Counted from the stretch's first letter, positions 17,762 to 27,404 are shown. The stretch is DNA of 64,000 bases from Bacillota bacterium (GCA_023393095.1 JAEWMT010000044.1:44846-108845); one strand, 5' to 3'. Numbers and translations are program-made. Notes: generated by a model from the letters alone, not told the origin.

Positions 17762-17790
17762 GCCAGCCTTGAAATATAAGGCTGGCTTTG
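17762..17790 (+). terminator. proS terminator
   Basis: GCCAGCCTT/AAGGCTGGC stem with 7-nt loop followed by TTTGTT. Confidence 0.85.
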
Positions 17791-17888
17791 TTATAATCGG
17801 TGTAGCATAAATGTGTATCATAAATATACTAAGGTAATTTGTTTGTATGAAAGTGATAAAATTAAGATTAACTTCCCAGGAGGAACCC

Positions 17889-19262
17889 ATGAATTTTAAT
17901 ATCCCCGAAAAAGTGAATATAATTATAAATGAACTAATGAAGCATGGGTTCGAAGCATATGCCGTCGGCGGATGTGTTCGCGATATAATTCTGGGAAGAA
18001 AGCCGGAAGACTGGGACATTACTACCTCTGCAACACCGCAGGAGGTAAAAAAGATATTTCGTAGAACCGTTGATACGGGAATTGCACATGGGACAGTTAC
18101 TGTTTTACTGGATAAGGAACATTTTGAGGTCACGACTTATCGCCTTGATGGAGAATATGAGGACAACCGCCATCCGAAGGAGGTTTCCTTTACTTCAAGT
18201 CTTACCGAGGATTTAAGACGCAGGGATTTTACGATAAATGCCATGGCTTATAATGAAAAAGAAGGCTTTGTGGATCTGTTTGGCGGGATGGAGGACATTA
18301 AGAACGGAATTATCCGCTGTGTGGGGAGTGCAATAGAACGGTTTGATGAGGATGCCTTGAGAATTCTTAGGGCAGTAAGATTTTCGGCTCAACTGGATTT
18401 TCAAATAGAAGAAGCAACAATGGATGCAATTAAGTCTAGGGTTCTTAATCTTAATAATATCAGTGCGGAACGGATTCGGGTAGAATTGAATAAGCTTCTT
18501 TTATCAGATCATCCCGACCGCCTTCGTACTCTTTATGAAGTGGGAATTACCGGAGTAATCTTACCAGAGTTCGATCTGATGATGAAGACGGAGCAGAAGA
18601 ATATTCATCACAGCTATACGGTTGGGGAGCATACCATCCGAGCTGTGTCAGAAGTTGCCGGAAAGCTTAAGGATTGTAGCTTTGATATAAGTCAAAGATC
18701 AATTCTTCGGTGGACAATGCTGTTACATGATATAGAGAAACCGGGAACCATTAGCCTTGGAAAGGACGGTCAGAATCATTTCTATGGACATCAGGAAAAG
18801 GGGGCAGTCACTGCGAAGAGAATTCTGAAAAGGTTAAAATTTGATAATGACACGTTGGATGCAGTAGTACATCTGATCAGATGGCATGACTATCGGTTTG
18901 TACTAACTCCTGCCGGAATGAGAAGAGCTGCTTCTAAAATAGGGAAAGATTATATGGAGCTGATATTTGAGGTGAACAGGGCGGATACATCAGCGAAAAA
19001 TCCGGAGCATACGGCGGAGAAATATGAAAAGCTTTCCAAAGCAAGAGAACTATATTCTGAAATCCTTTCAGCAAAGGAATGCGTAAGTCTCAAAGAGCTT
19101 AATATTAATGGAAGAGATTTGATTGAGGAAGGTTTTAAACCAGGAAAAGAGCTTGGAGAGACACTGAATCGGCTGCTGGAGGCAGTGATTGAAAATCCTC
19201 AGCTTAATAAAAGACAAACATTACTTGAGATAGTACATGAGAAGTTAAATAAAAATCAATAG
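17889..19262 (+). CDS. cca: CCA tRNA nucleotidyltransferase with HD domain
   Basis: About 457 residues. The head carries the nucleotidyltransferase motif GGCVRDIILGRKPEDWDI with catalytic DxD, then RRRDFTINAMAYN, RFDEDALRILRAVRFSAQL and the ERI-R-E helix. An HD domain follows (HSYTVGEHTIRAV, LLHDIEKP). It adds or repairs the 3' CCA of tRNAs, or could be a poly(A) polymerase paralogue. An ATG at 17889 with CCAGGAGG 6 bases ahead is preferred to the ATG at 17847. Confidence 0.94.
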   Translation: MNFNIPEKVNIIINELMKHGFEAYAVGGCVRDIILGRKPEDWDITTSATPQEVKKIFRRTVDTGIAHGTVTVLLDKEHFEVTTYRLDGEYEDNRHPKEVSFTSSLTEDLRRRDFTINAMAYNEKEGFVDLFGGMEDIKNGIIRCVGSAIERFDEDALRILRAVRFSAQLDFQIEEATMDAIKSRVLNLNNISAERIRVELNKLLLSDHPDRLRTLYEVGITGVILPEFDLMMKTEQKNIHHSYTVGEHTIRAVSEVAGKLKDCSFDISQRSILRWTMLLHDIEKPGTISLGKDGQNHFYGHQEKGAVTAKRILKRLKFDNDTLDAVVHLIRWHDYRFVLTPAGMRRAASKIGKDYMELIFEVNRADTSAKNPEHTAEKYEKLSKARELYSEILSAKECVSLKELNINGRDLIEEGFKPGKELGETLNRLLEAVIENPQLNKRQTLLEIVHEKLNKNQ

Positions 19263-19285
19263 TGGAGTAATTTATAAATCCTCCA

Positions 19286-19326
19286 GACTCAGAAGAAATT
19301 AATTATTTCTTTTGAGTCTTCTTTTA
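19286..19326 (+). terminator. cca terminator
   Basis: GACTCAGAAGAAAT pairs with ATTTCTTTTGAGTC (one G-U), followed by TTCTTTTAT. Confidence 0.85.
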
Positions 19327-19397
19327 TATTCATGTTTCGCAATGTTTCATCATAATATTAGAAAGACGGGTTTATCGTTAGGTAGGAGGGATCAGCT

Positions 19398-20483
19398 GTG
19401 GAGGATAGAAGCCAGGAAGCTTTAAAATTATATCGTTTGAAAATTCACAACATTTATAGAGCCAGAGGCGCTTTTTTATTGGAGACAGACTGTGGCCTGA
19501 AGTTGTTTAAGTGCTTTGAAGGCTCTAGAAACAGAGCTTTGTTTGAAAACAAGGTGAAAGAACATTTATCACTTCATGGCTATCCTAATATGGACTTATT
19601 TGTAAAAACAATTGAGGAAGATATCATTTCCGAGGACAGTACGGGTACCCAATATATCATGAAAAATTGGTTTTGGGGTGAAGAATGCAATCTTAAGGAG
19701 CTTTCCCAGATTGAAGTGGCAGCGGCTAATCTGGCAAGACTTCATTGCATTTTAGATGATGTAGAATTTACTGAGGAACAGTTGGAGCATAATATATCTC
19801 CTGATCTGATGGAAACCTTTGATAAACGTAACCGAGAACTAAAGCGTGTAAAAGCATATATTCGTGAAAAACGACAGAAGAATGAATTTGAACTGCTTTA
19901 TTTAAATTATTATGATACTTTTTATGAACAGGGGTTATTAGCAGCAGATCATCTGAATAATTCCGACTATATTGAACTAATGAAGAATGCAGTAAAGAAT
20001 CATAAAGTCTGTCATGGCAATTATACTTACCATAATATAATTATGCTTAAGAACAAGGTGGAAGCTATTACGAAATCCTATATTCCGCCAGGGTGGATTA
20101 ATAAACAGCCGCTTAGCGTGGCTGAATTGGGCAGCTCAGGTAGCCAGATTGCTACAACAAATTTCGAAAAAAGCTATATTGGATTGCAGATATCGGATTT
20201 GTACCAGTTCACCCGTAAGGTTATGGAGAAAAATGATTGGGATATTATTTATGGAAGTAACATTATAGAAGCTTATGATAGGGTAAAACCTATTTCAAAA
20301 GCAGAACTTAATATATTATATCTGTTACTTTTGTATCCCGAGAAATTCTGGAAAATTACTAATTTTTATTATAATGGTAAAAAATCCTGGGTATCTGGCC
20401 GAAATATACAGAAGCTGAATACAATTGGAGAGCAGAATTCCAAGAAGGAAATATTTCTTAGAAAACTGGGAGATATCCTTTAG
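19398..20483 (+). CDS. CotS-family spore coat protein (APH-like fold)
   Basis: 361 residues from a GTG start after AGGAGGG. Like CotS/YutH/YsxE coat proteins it keeps the aminoglycoside-phosphotransferase fold: an N-terminal lobe with GAFLLETDCGLKLFK, hinge YIMKNWFWGEECN, and CHGNYTYHNIIM near residue 205 where a kinase would have H-G-D-x-x-x-x-N. The catalytic aspartate is replaced by asparagine, so it is probably not an active kinase. Expected in the mother cell during sporulation. It precedes a PEGA protein gene. Confidence 0.85.
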   Translation: MEDRSQEALKLYRLKIHNIYRARGAFLLETDCGLKLFKCFEGSRNRALFENKVKEHLSLHGYPNMDLFVKTIEEDIISEDSTGTQYIMKNWFWGEECNLKELSQIEVAAANLARLHCILDDVEFTEEQLEHNISPDLMETFDKRNRELKRVKAYIREKRQKNEFELLYLNYYDTFYEQGLLAADHLNNSDYIELMKNAVKNHKVCHGNYTYHNIIMLKNKVEAITKSYIPPGWINKQPLSVAELGSSGSQIATTNFEKSYIGLQISDLYQFTRKVMEKNDWDIIYGSNIIEAYDRVKPISKAELNILYLLLLYPEKFWKITNFYYNGKKSWVSGRNIQKLNTIGEQNSKKEIFLRKLGDIL

Positions 20484-20623
20484 ATTACAGGATTGAATAA
20501 ACGAATCAGGTAAGCTATAATACATAGGAAAGCAGAAATTATAAGTATAGTAATTCGTTTTGTTACGTGATAGAGTAGCCTGTATACAAAAGGAAATGGG
20601 AAAGTATAGAAGAGGTACGTTAG

Positions 20624-22096
20624 ATGAAGCAATCGTTAGGAGTACAAAGGAACAATATCAATAGCAGGCCTATTATACTTGTACTTATAGGTTTGGGTTT
20701 TATGTCTGTAATTCTGGCGGCAACCATATTTGCGGCTCAGGGTTCAAACCATAACAGCAATGGAGGCTCTGGTCAGCAGGCAAGCAGTGCAGAAGTTTCA
20801 CCAAAGCTAACTGCAGATGATATGATTCTTGCAGTTGTTGAGAAGCTTGATACCGAGAATCAGCAAATTACATTATATGATGTGAATAACAAAGAAGTGC
20901 TTCACCTGTTCTACTCGGGAGGAACGAATATTACCGACAAATATGGACAGATTATTTCCATGAGTCAGATAAAAGTTGGTACGATGGTGGATGCTGCATA
21001 TTCTCCGGATATCTTTGAACTGACCAATATGAACATCTCAACAAGAGCATGGGAATATTCTAACGTTAACAATATCAATATTGATGATAAGAATCAGATT
21101 ATAAAAATAGCTTCCAAGATGTATCAATATACGAAGGATATTTTTGTTCTTGATGGGATTAATGTTGTTGCTATCAGAGATCTTGCGGAGCAGGATGTGC
21201 TAACGGTATGGGGTGATGATCAGACGATATGGTCAATCATCGTATCGAAAGGACATGGCACGGTAAGGCTTAAGGATTATGATGAATACCTTGGGGATAG
21301 AATATCAATAGGGTATGAATCCATGCTGCAGATTACCAAGGATTTGGAAATCCCGGTTAGAGAGGGCAGATATAATCTTACGGTTGAAAACGGTTTGTAC
21401 AGTGCAACGAAAAGCGTAACAGTAAAACGGAATAAGACCACTTATGTTTCCTTGGGGGATATAGGGCTGATGGGCTTAAAGCAGTGTTCTGTGACCTTTG
21501 ATATAAAACCATTTGGAGCTGATTTATTCATAGATGGTAAGCTAACCTCCTATGCTGATCCGATACAACTTAGCTACGGCAGTCATTCCATAAAAGTTTC
21601 GCTTGGTGGTTATTCCACCTATGATGGTACCATTGATGCGGATACGGAATCGAAAAGTATTAAGATTAAACTTCCAGAAGATAAAAGTAATGGTAAGACA
21701 GTTATAACAGAGGATAATACAGGTTCTTCAAATAAAGGAACCGGAGGTTCTAATTCTGATACCGGCACTGGAAGTACGGGAACGACTTCGGGCGGTACGG
21801 ATAATACATCCAAGGACAATACAAAGTATTCTTCCGGGAAATCGGATTATACTTTGCATGATGGAGATTCCCTTGATAAGAAGCATAAGATTTATATCAA
21901 AGCTCCTAGTGGTGCTTCCATATATTTGGACGGAGATTATATGGGCAAGGTTCCTTGCAAATTTGATAAGATTATAGGAGAGCATGTATTAACCTTTATA
22001 AAAAGCGGATATGATACAATGAGCTACACGATAGAGGTAGCGGATGATGGTCAAGATGCGTTACTTGTCTTCCCATCTCTAACGAAATCCAAATAG
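20624..22096 (+). CDS. Membrane-anchored PEGA-domain protein
   Basis: 490 residues. An N-terminal membrane anchor (about 17-39) precedes an extracytoplasmic chain. Residues ~60-200 form an uncharacterised domain, and two PEGA domains follow near 285-350 (IKPFGADLFIDGKLTSY) and 425-480 (IKAPSGASIYLDGDYMGKVPC). A Gly/Ser/Thr-rich linker (residues 365-400) joins them. PEGA modules are thought to bind cell-surface or S-layer components. The ATG follows a weak GAGG. The terminator for this gene is probably the hairpin at 22193. Confidence 0.85.
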   Translation: MKQSLGVQRNNINSRPIILVLIGLGFMSVILAATIFAAQGSNHNSNGGSGQQASSAEVSPKLTADDMILAVVEKLDTENQQITLYDVNNKEVLHLFYSGGTNITDKYGQIISMSQIKVGTMVDAAYSPDIFELTNMNISTRAWEYSNVNNINIDDKNQIIKIASKMYQYTKDIFVLDGINVVAIRDLAEQDVLTVWGDDQTIWSIIVSKGHGTVRLKDYDEYLGDRISIGYESMLQITKDLEIPVREGRYNLTVENGLYSATKSVTVKRNKTTYVSLGDIGLMGLKQCSVTFDIKPFGADLFIDGKLTSYADPIQLSYGSHSIKVSLGGYSTYDGTIDADTESKSIKIKLPEDKSNGKTVITEDNTGSSNKGTGGSNSDTGTGSTGTTSGGTDNTSKDNTKYSSGKSDYTLHDGDSLDKKHKIYIKAPSGASIYLDGDYMGKVPCKFDKIIGEHVLTFIKSGYDTMSYTIEVADDGQDALLVFPSLTKSK

Positions 22097-22192
22097 GCGA
22101 AGTTTCCTGCTGTATTATGTCAATATTATTTGAAATACTAATATATGGTGCTTAATATGGTGCATCCATAAGAATTGTGTCAATCGATTTTT

Positions 22193-22265
22193 AAACCCCT
22201 CTCTTTTCAAAGTTATTATAGTAAGCTATAATAAATGTAAATTTATGGAAAAGAGAGGGGTTTTT
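22193..22265 (+). terminator. Terminator hairpin whose 3' arm is the next gene's ribosome site
   Basis: A perfect 16-bp stem (22193-22208 with 22248-22263) encloses an inner perfect 9-bp hairpin TTATTATAG-TAAG-CTATAATAA (22213-22234). The outer stem is followed by a run of T to 22265. It ends one base before the ATG at 22266, and GAGAGGGG (22253-22260), the only ribosome site of that gene, is inside the 3' arm. Read-through RNA would be terminated or have this site masked. Confidence 0.85.
22204..22232 (+). promoter_or_regulatory. Promoter nested in the terminator loop
   Basis: TATAAT (22227-22232) with TTTTCA (4 of 6 to consensus) 17 bases upstream. Transcription from about 22239 would omit the 5' arm of the hairpin, leaving the GAGAGGGG ribosome site free. 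Confidence 0.55.
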
Positions 22266-23432
22266 ATGGTAAAATATCTATATGACAATGACATCATTCT
22301 TTATACCTATGCGGGATTATGTGGGTTAGGAGTTCTGCTTCGCCTAATCGTAAACTTAATATATAAGCATTTGGTTAAGGAATCGGACAATCTGGGAGAA
22401 ACAAAGAATAAAATGCTAAAGCACATCAAAATGAAATTTGAAACCTGCTTTAAGCTGAAGATAGGTGTTAATAATGTGGATACATTTGTGGATAAGAATG
22501 TATTAAGGTATCGATTTTGTGGAGTATTGTTATCAACGTGGGATAATATATGTGGACAAATTTTGTTCCTGAATCTGCTGATTGTGCCTATTATCGCGAT
22601 TTTCGGGCAATTTTATAAATGTGGACAAGCAAAGATTTTATTCTTAGGAGCTGTGGGTATTTCTTCAAGTGCCGTTTTAATACTTGTGGATAAAAGTATT
22701 AATCTATCAGGTAAAAAGAAATTAATACGCTTAAACCTTCTGGATTATTTGGAGAATTTCTGCAAAGTCAGATTGGAACAGGAGTCGGATCATCCGGAGC
22801 TAGCCTTACAGCTACGTCGCGAACTAATACAAGCTGCCGAAGCAGCAAAGCAGATCAGTGCGGCGGCAGAGACGGGGCAGGAAGAGGTTAAGGATGAACT
22901 TAATCGAAGACGCGAAGAAAGACGTAGGAAGGAAGAAGAAAAGAAACTTCTCTTAACCAAGAGGGAGGAAGAACAAAAGAAGGCAGAGGAAGCCAGAAAA
23001 GAAGAAGAAAGACGAAGACAGGAAGAAAAAAAGAAGGCTGCAGCAAGACGCAGGGAAGAAGAGCGTCTCAGAATGGAAGAAGAACAAAAGACTCTGGAGG
23101 CAAAGCGTGAAGAATTAAAGCGTAAATCCCAAGAAAGGCAGCAAGCGTTAGAACAGAAAAAGGTTTCAGAAAAAGAAATAGTATTACATAGCATTGAGGA
23201 AAAAATCAGCCCTAATGAGGAAAAAACTGACATGGACATGTTTACGGAAGGTCTGGAGGAAATCGCAGCTGACAAGGAAAGAAAAGAGAGCGAAAAAGAG
23301 ATAAAAAATAAACCGAGCGAAGCCAACATCAAATCAACACAAAAGCCAAGTCCTGCTAAAACAAAATCAAGTGCCATGAGCATAGAGGAAGAGAAGCTGA
23401 TCGAGGATGTTCTAAAGGAATTTTTTGCATGA
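22266..23432 (+). CDS. Unknown membrane protein with long charged coiled coil
   Basis: About 388 residues; no family recognised. Hydrophobic segments lie near residues 10-32, 100-120 and 128-148. Residues ~205-310 are almost entirely Glu/Arg/Lys/Gln (EERRRKEEEKK, KREEEQKKAEEARKEEERR), a strong predicted single alpha-helix or coiled coil on the cytoplasmic side. The tail is acidic and Lys/Ser-rich, ending EEKLIEDVLKEFFA. The ATG at 22266 follows GAGAGGGG at 5 bases; an ATG at 22245 lies in the hairpin arm without a ribosome site. Confidence 0.75.
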   Translation: MVKYLYDNDIILYTYAGLCGLGVLLRLIVNLIYKHLVKESDNLGETKNKMLKHIKMKFETCFKLKIGVNNVDTFVDKNVLRYRFCGVLLSTWDNICGQILFLNLLIVPIIAIFGQFYKCGQAKILFLGAVGISSSAVLILVDKSINLSGKKKLIRLNLLDYLENFCKVRLEQESDHPELALQLRRELIQAAEAAKQISAAAETGQEEVKDELNRRREERRRKEEEKKLLLTKREEEQKKAEEARKEEERRRQEEKKKAAARRREEERLRMEEEQKTLEAKREELKRKSQERQQALEQKKVSEKEIVLHSIEEKISPNEEKTDMDMFTEGLEEIAADKERKESEKEIKNKPSEANIKSTQKPSPAKTKSSAMSIEEEKLIEDVLKEFFA

Positions 23433-23568
23433 GACTGTAGAAGAGATATGTCATATCATGTTGAAATATGTATTATTTGATGAAAATTATTTCAATTCAG
23501 AAAAATCATTGAATAATAAGTTTGCCTTTGTTAGAATATAAGAAAAAAATAGAAAGGGAGTAAAAATA

Positions 23569-24918
23569 ATGGCAAACAAGGTTTCATTTGATTTTTCTGT
23601 TGCAAAAAAGTTTATCTCAGATTCCGAGATCGATATGATAAAGACTTCCGTAGAGACAGCGAAAAAGCAACTTGTTGAAAAAACGGGCGCAGGAAATGAT
23701 TTCTTAGGATGGATTGATCTTCCCATAGATTATGATAAGGAGGAATTTGCACGCATTCAAAAGGCGGCTGCAAAAATTCAGAGCGATTCTGATGTATTAT
23801 TAGTTATCGGTATCGGCGGTTCTTATCTGGGAGCAAGAGCTGCAATTGAATTCTTAAGACATAGCTTTTATAATTCGGTATCCAAGGAAATTAGAAAGAC
23901 ACCGGAGATTTATTTCTGTGGTAATAACATAAGCAGTAATTATATGAATCATCTGAAGGAAGTAATCGGGGATAGAGATTTCTCCATTAATATAATTAGT
24001 AAATCCGGTACGACGACAGAGCCGGCAATTGCTTTTAGAGTATTTAAGAAGCTTTTAAATGAGAAGTATGGTAAAGAGGAAGCAGCTAAGAGAATTTATG
24101 CTACTACCGATAAGGCAAGAGGAGCTCTTAAGAATCTGGCAACAGAAGAAGGATATGAAAGCTTTGTTGTGCCGGATGATGTTGGCGGACGTTTCTCTGT
24201 ACTAACTGCAGTAGGGCTTCTACCGATCGCAGTTAGCGGAGCAGATATTGCAAAGCTTATGGAAGGTGCTGCAAGTATGAGAAACTACTGCTTAAGCAAT
24301 TCCTTTGAAGACAATGATGCATTAAAATATGTAGCAGTTCGTAATGTATTATTACGTAAAGGTAAGAGTATCGAAATCCTTGTAAATTATGAGCCGTCAC
24401 TTCATTACGTTTCCGAATGGTGGAAGCAGTTGTATGGAGAGAGCGAGGGTAAGGATCAGAAGGGTATCTTCCCGGCAGCCGTTGATTTCACGACGGATCT
24501 TCATTCCATGGGTCAGTTTATCCAGGATGGACAACGTACTCTTTTTGAAACAGTAATTAATGTTGAAAAATCGAAATCCGAGATTATAATCGAGGAGGAA
24601 GATGTAGATCTGGACGGTTTAAACTATCTGGCTGGGCAGAGTGTTGATTTCATTAATAAGAGTGCCATGAAGGGAACTTTGCTTGCACATACGGATGGTA
24701 ATGTTCCGAATCTGCAGATTAACTTACCGGAACAGAATGAATTCTATCTTGGAGAATTATTCTATTTCTTTGAGTTTGCATGCGGTGTAAGCGGATATGT
24801 TCTTGGTGTTAATCCATTTGACCAACCGGGCGTGGAAAGCTATAAGAAGAATATGTTTGCACTTCTTGGTAAGCCTGGATTTGAAGCTTCGCGAGAGGAA
24901 TTATTAAAGAGATTATAA
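23569..24918 (+). CDS. pgi: Glucose-6-phosphate isomerase
   Basis: 449 residues, the short form usual in Firmicutes. It interconverts glucose-6-phosphate and fructose-6-phosphate in glycolysis. Seen are the sugar-phosphate-binding GIGGSYLGARAA near residue 80, SKSGTTTEPAIAFR near 145, GGRFSVLTAVGLLP near 205 and the C-terminal FDQPGVESYKKNMF. The start follows AAAGGGAG. Single-gene unit. Confidence 0.98.
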   Translation: MANKVSFDFSVAKKFISDSEIDMIKTSVETAKKQLVEKTGAGNDFLGWIDLPIDYDKEEFARIQKAAAKIQSDSDVLLVIGIGGSYLGARAAIEFLRHSFYNSVSKEIRKTPEIYFCGNNISSNYMNHLKEVIGDRDFSINIISKSGTTTEPAIAFRVFKKLLNEKYGKEEAAKRIYATTDKARGALKNLATEEGYESFVVPDDVGGRFSVLTAVGLLPIAVSGADIAKLMEGAASMRNYCLSNSFEDNDALKYVAVRNVLLRKGKSIEILVNYEPSLHYVSEWWKQLYGESEGKDQKGIFPAAVDFTTDLHSMGQFIQDGQRTLFETVINVEKSKSEIIIEEEDVDLDGLNYLAGQSVDFINKSAMKGTLLAHTDGNVPNLQINLPEQNEFYLGELFYFFEFACGVSGYVLGVNPFDQPGVESYKKNMFALLGKPGFEASREELLKRL

Positions 24919-24962
24919 TAGAAAAGGAACCACCATATTCCGAACGGTATGTATGTGTGGTA

Positions 24963-25003
24963 CGGGAGGTCGGCTAATCAAATAATGGTTAGCCTCTTTC
25001 CCG
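24963..25003 (+). terminator. Probable pgi terminator
   Basis: Nested stem CGGGA/TCCCG with inner GGCTAA/TTAGCC. The T-run is weak (CTCTTTC is inside the stem), so efficiency is uncertain. Confidence 0.5.
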
Positions 25004-25060
25004 ATCTAATCATAAGTAAATTTAGTTTATACAAATAACGGATATTCGTTATATTTAAGA

Positions 25061-25360
25061 TTAACGACGAAACCTTTCACGGGGGAATTCGCCCCTAAAC
25101 CGTTCGCGAGGGAATTCTTCTTCTTCCTCTTCTTCGAAGAATGGAAATTGTTCCTCGAATTCCGGAAAGAAGAATTGCTCAAATCGCTCATTAGGGAACT
25201 CGAAACGCTCTCGTGGGATTTCGAATCTCTCACGCGGGAATTCACGACCACGGAATTCACCACCCCGGAATTCACCACCACGGAATCCACCGCGTTGAGG
25301 TGGGTCAGATTTATTAAGTGAACAATGCCTATCTTTATCTCTGTTGCAATCATCTCTCAT
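25061..25360 (-). CDS. Repeat-rich charged/aromatic small protein, possibly spore-associated
   Basis: 99 residues. Two cysteines occur in the first 15 residues (DDCNRDKDRHCS), then GGFRGGEFRGGEFRGRE, three FPRERFE-like heptads, a Phe/Glu stretch (FFFPEFEEQFPFFEEEEEEE) and two FPRERFR heptads. No known fold. The low-complexity Arg/Glu/Phe composition recalls spore coat or exosporium proteins, but that is inference. AAGGAG lies 8 bases before the ATG at 25360, choosing this frame over an overlapping Ser/Val/Asn-rich frame starting at 25353. Confidence 0.65.
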   Translation of the reverse strand: MRDDCNRDKDRHCSLNKSDPPQRGGFRGGEFRGGEFRGREFPRERFEIPRERFEFPNERFEQFFFPEFEEQFPFFEEEEEEEFPRERFRGEFPRERFRR

Positions 25361-25734
25361 AAAATCAACTCCTTATTAAAATCACTTTAAAATCACTTAA
25401 TTGTTTAAATAATCCTTTTGATTAGCTATTACACAAGACATTTAACATGTTAAAGACCATTCCCTAAGATATAATATAAGAACTTGTCGTCGAAAAACGG
25501 ATACCGTTGTCTATAATGGATTAAATAATACTTATTCGCATATTGTTTTTTACAGCAAATGTTGTTTCTAGTATAAATTATGCATAATAAATAGAATGGT
25601 GAGAAAAGTTATAAAAAATAATCAGTAATTAGAAATTTAGTAAAAATAAAAAACTTACATAGCGTATCATGAAGCCTGTTATCTTAGTGACCTCGTAACT
25701 AAAATTGCTGTTTCAAATTATCTTGTTCGGAATA
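25361..25734. other. AT-rich gap, no gene seen
   Basis: Intergenic DNA holding the divergent upstream regions of the repeat-peptide gene (minus) and the M14 peptidase gene (plus). No convincing ORF, hairpin or repeat was found beyond the ribosome site at 25368-25373. Confidence 0.5.
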
Positions 25735-25764
25735 TTGCTTACAATAGAAACTTTATTGTATAAT
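25735..25764 (+). promoter_or_regulatory. Promoter of the M14 peptidase gene
   Basis: TTGCTT, 18-base spacer, TATAAT. The predicted start near 25771 rules out the ATG at 25767 as the initiation codon and supports the GTG at 25815. Confidence 0.65.
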
Positions 25765-25814
25765 GAATGATATCAATTAAGAGACTAAATATTACGGCAA
25801 GTGAGGACAGAAAA

Positions 25815-27404
25815 GTGTATAAAAAAATACAACAGAGAAGAAACATAATAATATTTATGACTGCGTTAATATGTATCGCTATAAATATTATGACGAGTAA
25901 CATAGCATCAGCTGATGTGACAGGAGATAATGAGCCGGAGCCTTCCTCTGTTATTACATTTCCCTATCAGGTGAAGACAATTATGACCGGCACCAGTTAT
26001 CAATTGGAGCCGGACATAGCAACAGGATCTTCGATCGGTAAGCTGTATTTCACATCCAGTGATAATAGTATAGCAACAGTTGATGAGAACGGCGAAATAG
26101 CAGCGATCAAGGCAGGTACGGTATACATTACGGTATCTGCTGATAATGGTATTAATACCGTTATTACGATCAGGGTTGCTGATATCATTGGTTCGTTTTC
26201 AATCAATTACATATCCGGTAATAAACTGACTTTAGCAAAGAAGCAAAGTAGATATTTATACTATTCCATAAGCCCATCTGAGCTATCCTCCGATGCAGAA
26301 AATTATCTGATATGGACCTCGGATAATACGGAAGTAGCAGATGTCAGCGAGACTGGTAAGGTAACGGCAAAAAAGGTAGGAAAGGCTAATATTACATTAT
26401 CAACCACTGATGGCAGTGTCCAACCGATAACCTTAACGGTTACTGTCACTGATCGAAAAAAGGGAAACTCCTATTCTGAAAAGAATATGACAATTGTAAA
26501 TACATCTAAGGCAAAATATACTTATAAAACAATGGTATCGGATCTTAAGTCATTAGAAACTAAGTATGGTGACTGTATCAAGGTAAGTGTATTAGCAGAC
26601 ACCTATGATAAAAGGCATATTTATCAAGTCATACTGGGAAATCCAAACGCTAAAAAGAAGGTAATGGTGCAGGCGGCCATCCATGGAAGAGAATATATGA
26701 CATCTCTGCTTACGATGAGACAGATTGAATTCTATTGCAGGAATTATTACACGGGTAGATATGACGGACAATATTACAGTGAATTATTTGATGATGTAGC
26801 ATTTTACATTGTACCAATGGCAAACCCGGACGGAGTAACAATCAGTCAATATGGTCCTTCCGGTATTATTAATAAAACCTTAAGAAATAAAATAATTAAA
26901 TTGTGTGAAAAGCACGGGAAAGGAAAAGCTTCTTTTTATACCAGATGGAAGGGGAATGCCAGAGGGATTAATTTAAATATGAATTTTGATGTAAATTGGA
27001 AGGCTACCAAAGTTACATCGAAAGCCTATGGGAATAAGGGTAAGAAGGCAGTTTCAGAGTTGGAAACTAAGGCTTTAGTAAAGATGTTCAATGAGATTAA
27101 ACCTGTAAAAACACTAAGCTATCATGCCTCCGGATCAATTCTATATTGGTATTTTGGACAGACAGGTACCTTAAAAAAGACCTCCGAGAAATTGGCGAAA
27201 ACAATTAAATCTATGACTGGATATTCTTTGGTTAACAAGTTTAATAAATCTCAATCAGCCGGCTTCAGCGATTGGGTATGTATAAAGAAAAAGACATGTG
27301 CAATTACCCTTGAAATAGGTAAAAAATCATGTCCTCTCAGCATTAAAGAATTACCTAAAATATGGTCAAAAAATAGGCTTATATATATTCTTTCTACGAA
27401 ATAG
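25815..27404 (+). CDS. Secreted M14 zinc carboxypeptidase with two Big2 domains
   Basis: About 529 residues from GTG, 7 bases after GTGAGGAC. A signal or anchor lies near residues 10-30. Two bacterial Ig-like (Big2) repeats follow (SDNSIATVDENGEIAAIKAGTVYITVS, and SDNTEVADVSETGKVTAKKVG). The M14 domain has the zinc pair H-x-x-E (HGREY), ANPDG, RGINLNMNFDVNW, a third ligand in LSYHASGS and the general base in TLEIGKKSC. Related enzymes cut gamma-D-glutamyl-diaminoacid or other cell-wall peptides. Big2 domains would hold it at the wall. Confidence 0.88.
   Translation: MYKKIQQRRNIIIFMTALICIAINIMTSNIASADVTGDNEPEPSSVITFPYQVKTIMTGTSYQLEPDIATGSSIGKLYFTSSDNSIATVDENGEIAAIKAGTVYITVSADNGINTVITIRVADIIGSFSINYISGNKLTLAKKQSRYLYYSISPSELSSDAENYLIWTSDNTEVADVSETGKVTAKKVGKANITLSTTDGSVQPITLTVTVTDRKKGNSYSEKNMTIVNTSKAKYTYKTMVSDLKSLETKYGDCIKVSVLADTYDKRHIYQVILGNPNAKKKVMVQAAIHGREYMTSLLTMRQIEFYCRNYYTGRYDGQYYSELFDDVAFYIVPMANPDGVTISQYGPSGIINKTLRNKIIKLCEKHGKGKASFYTRWKGNARGINLNMNFDVNWKATKVTSKAYGNKGKKAVSELETKALVKMFNEIKPVKTLSYHASGSILYWYFGQTGTLKKTSEKLAKTIKSMTGYSLVNKFNKSQSAGFSDWVCIKKKTCAITLEIGKKSCPLSIKELPKIWSKNRLIYILSTK

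Noticed and set aside
22790..23383. 197-residue minus-strand frame rich in Ser/Phe/Leu
   Set aside because: It is the mirror of the GAA/AAG-rich coiled-coil region of the plus-strand gene; composition follows from that and there is no ribosome site.
25027..25353. Overlapping minus-strand frame of 108 residues in the repeat-peptide region
   Set aside because: Its ATG is 15 bases from the ribosome site, while the frame starting at 25360 is 8 bases away and shows regular peptide repeats.
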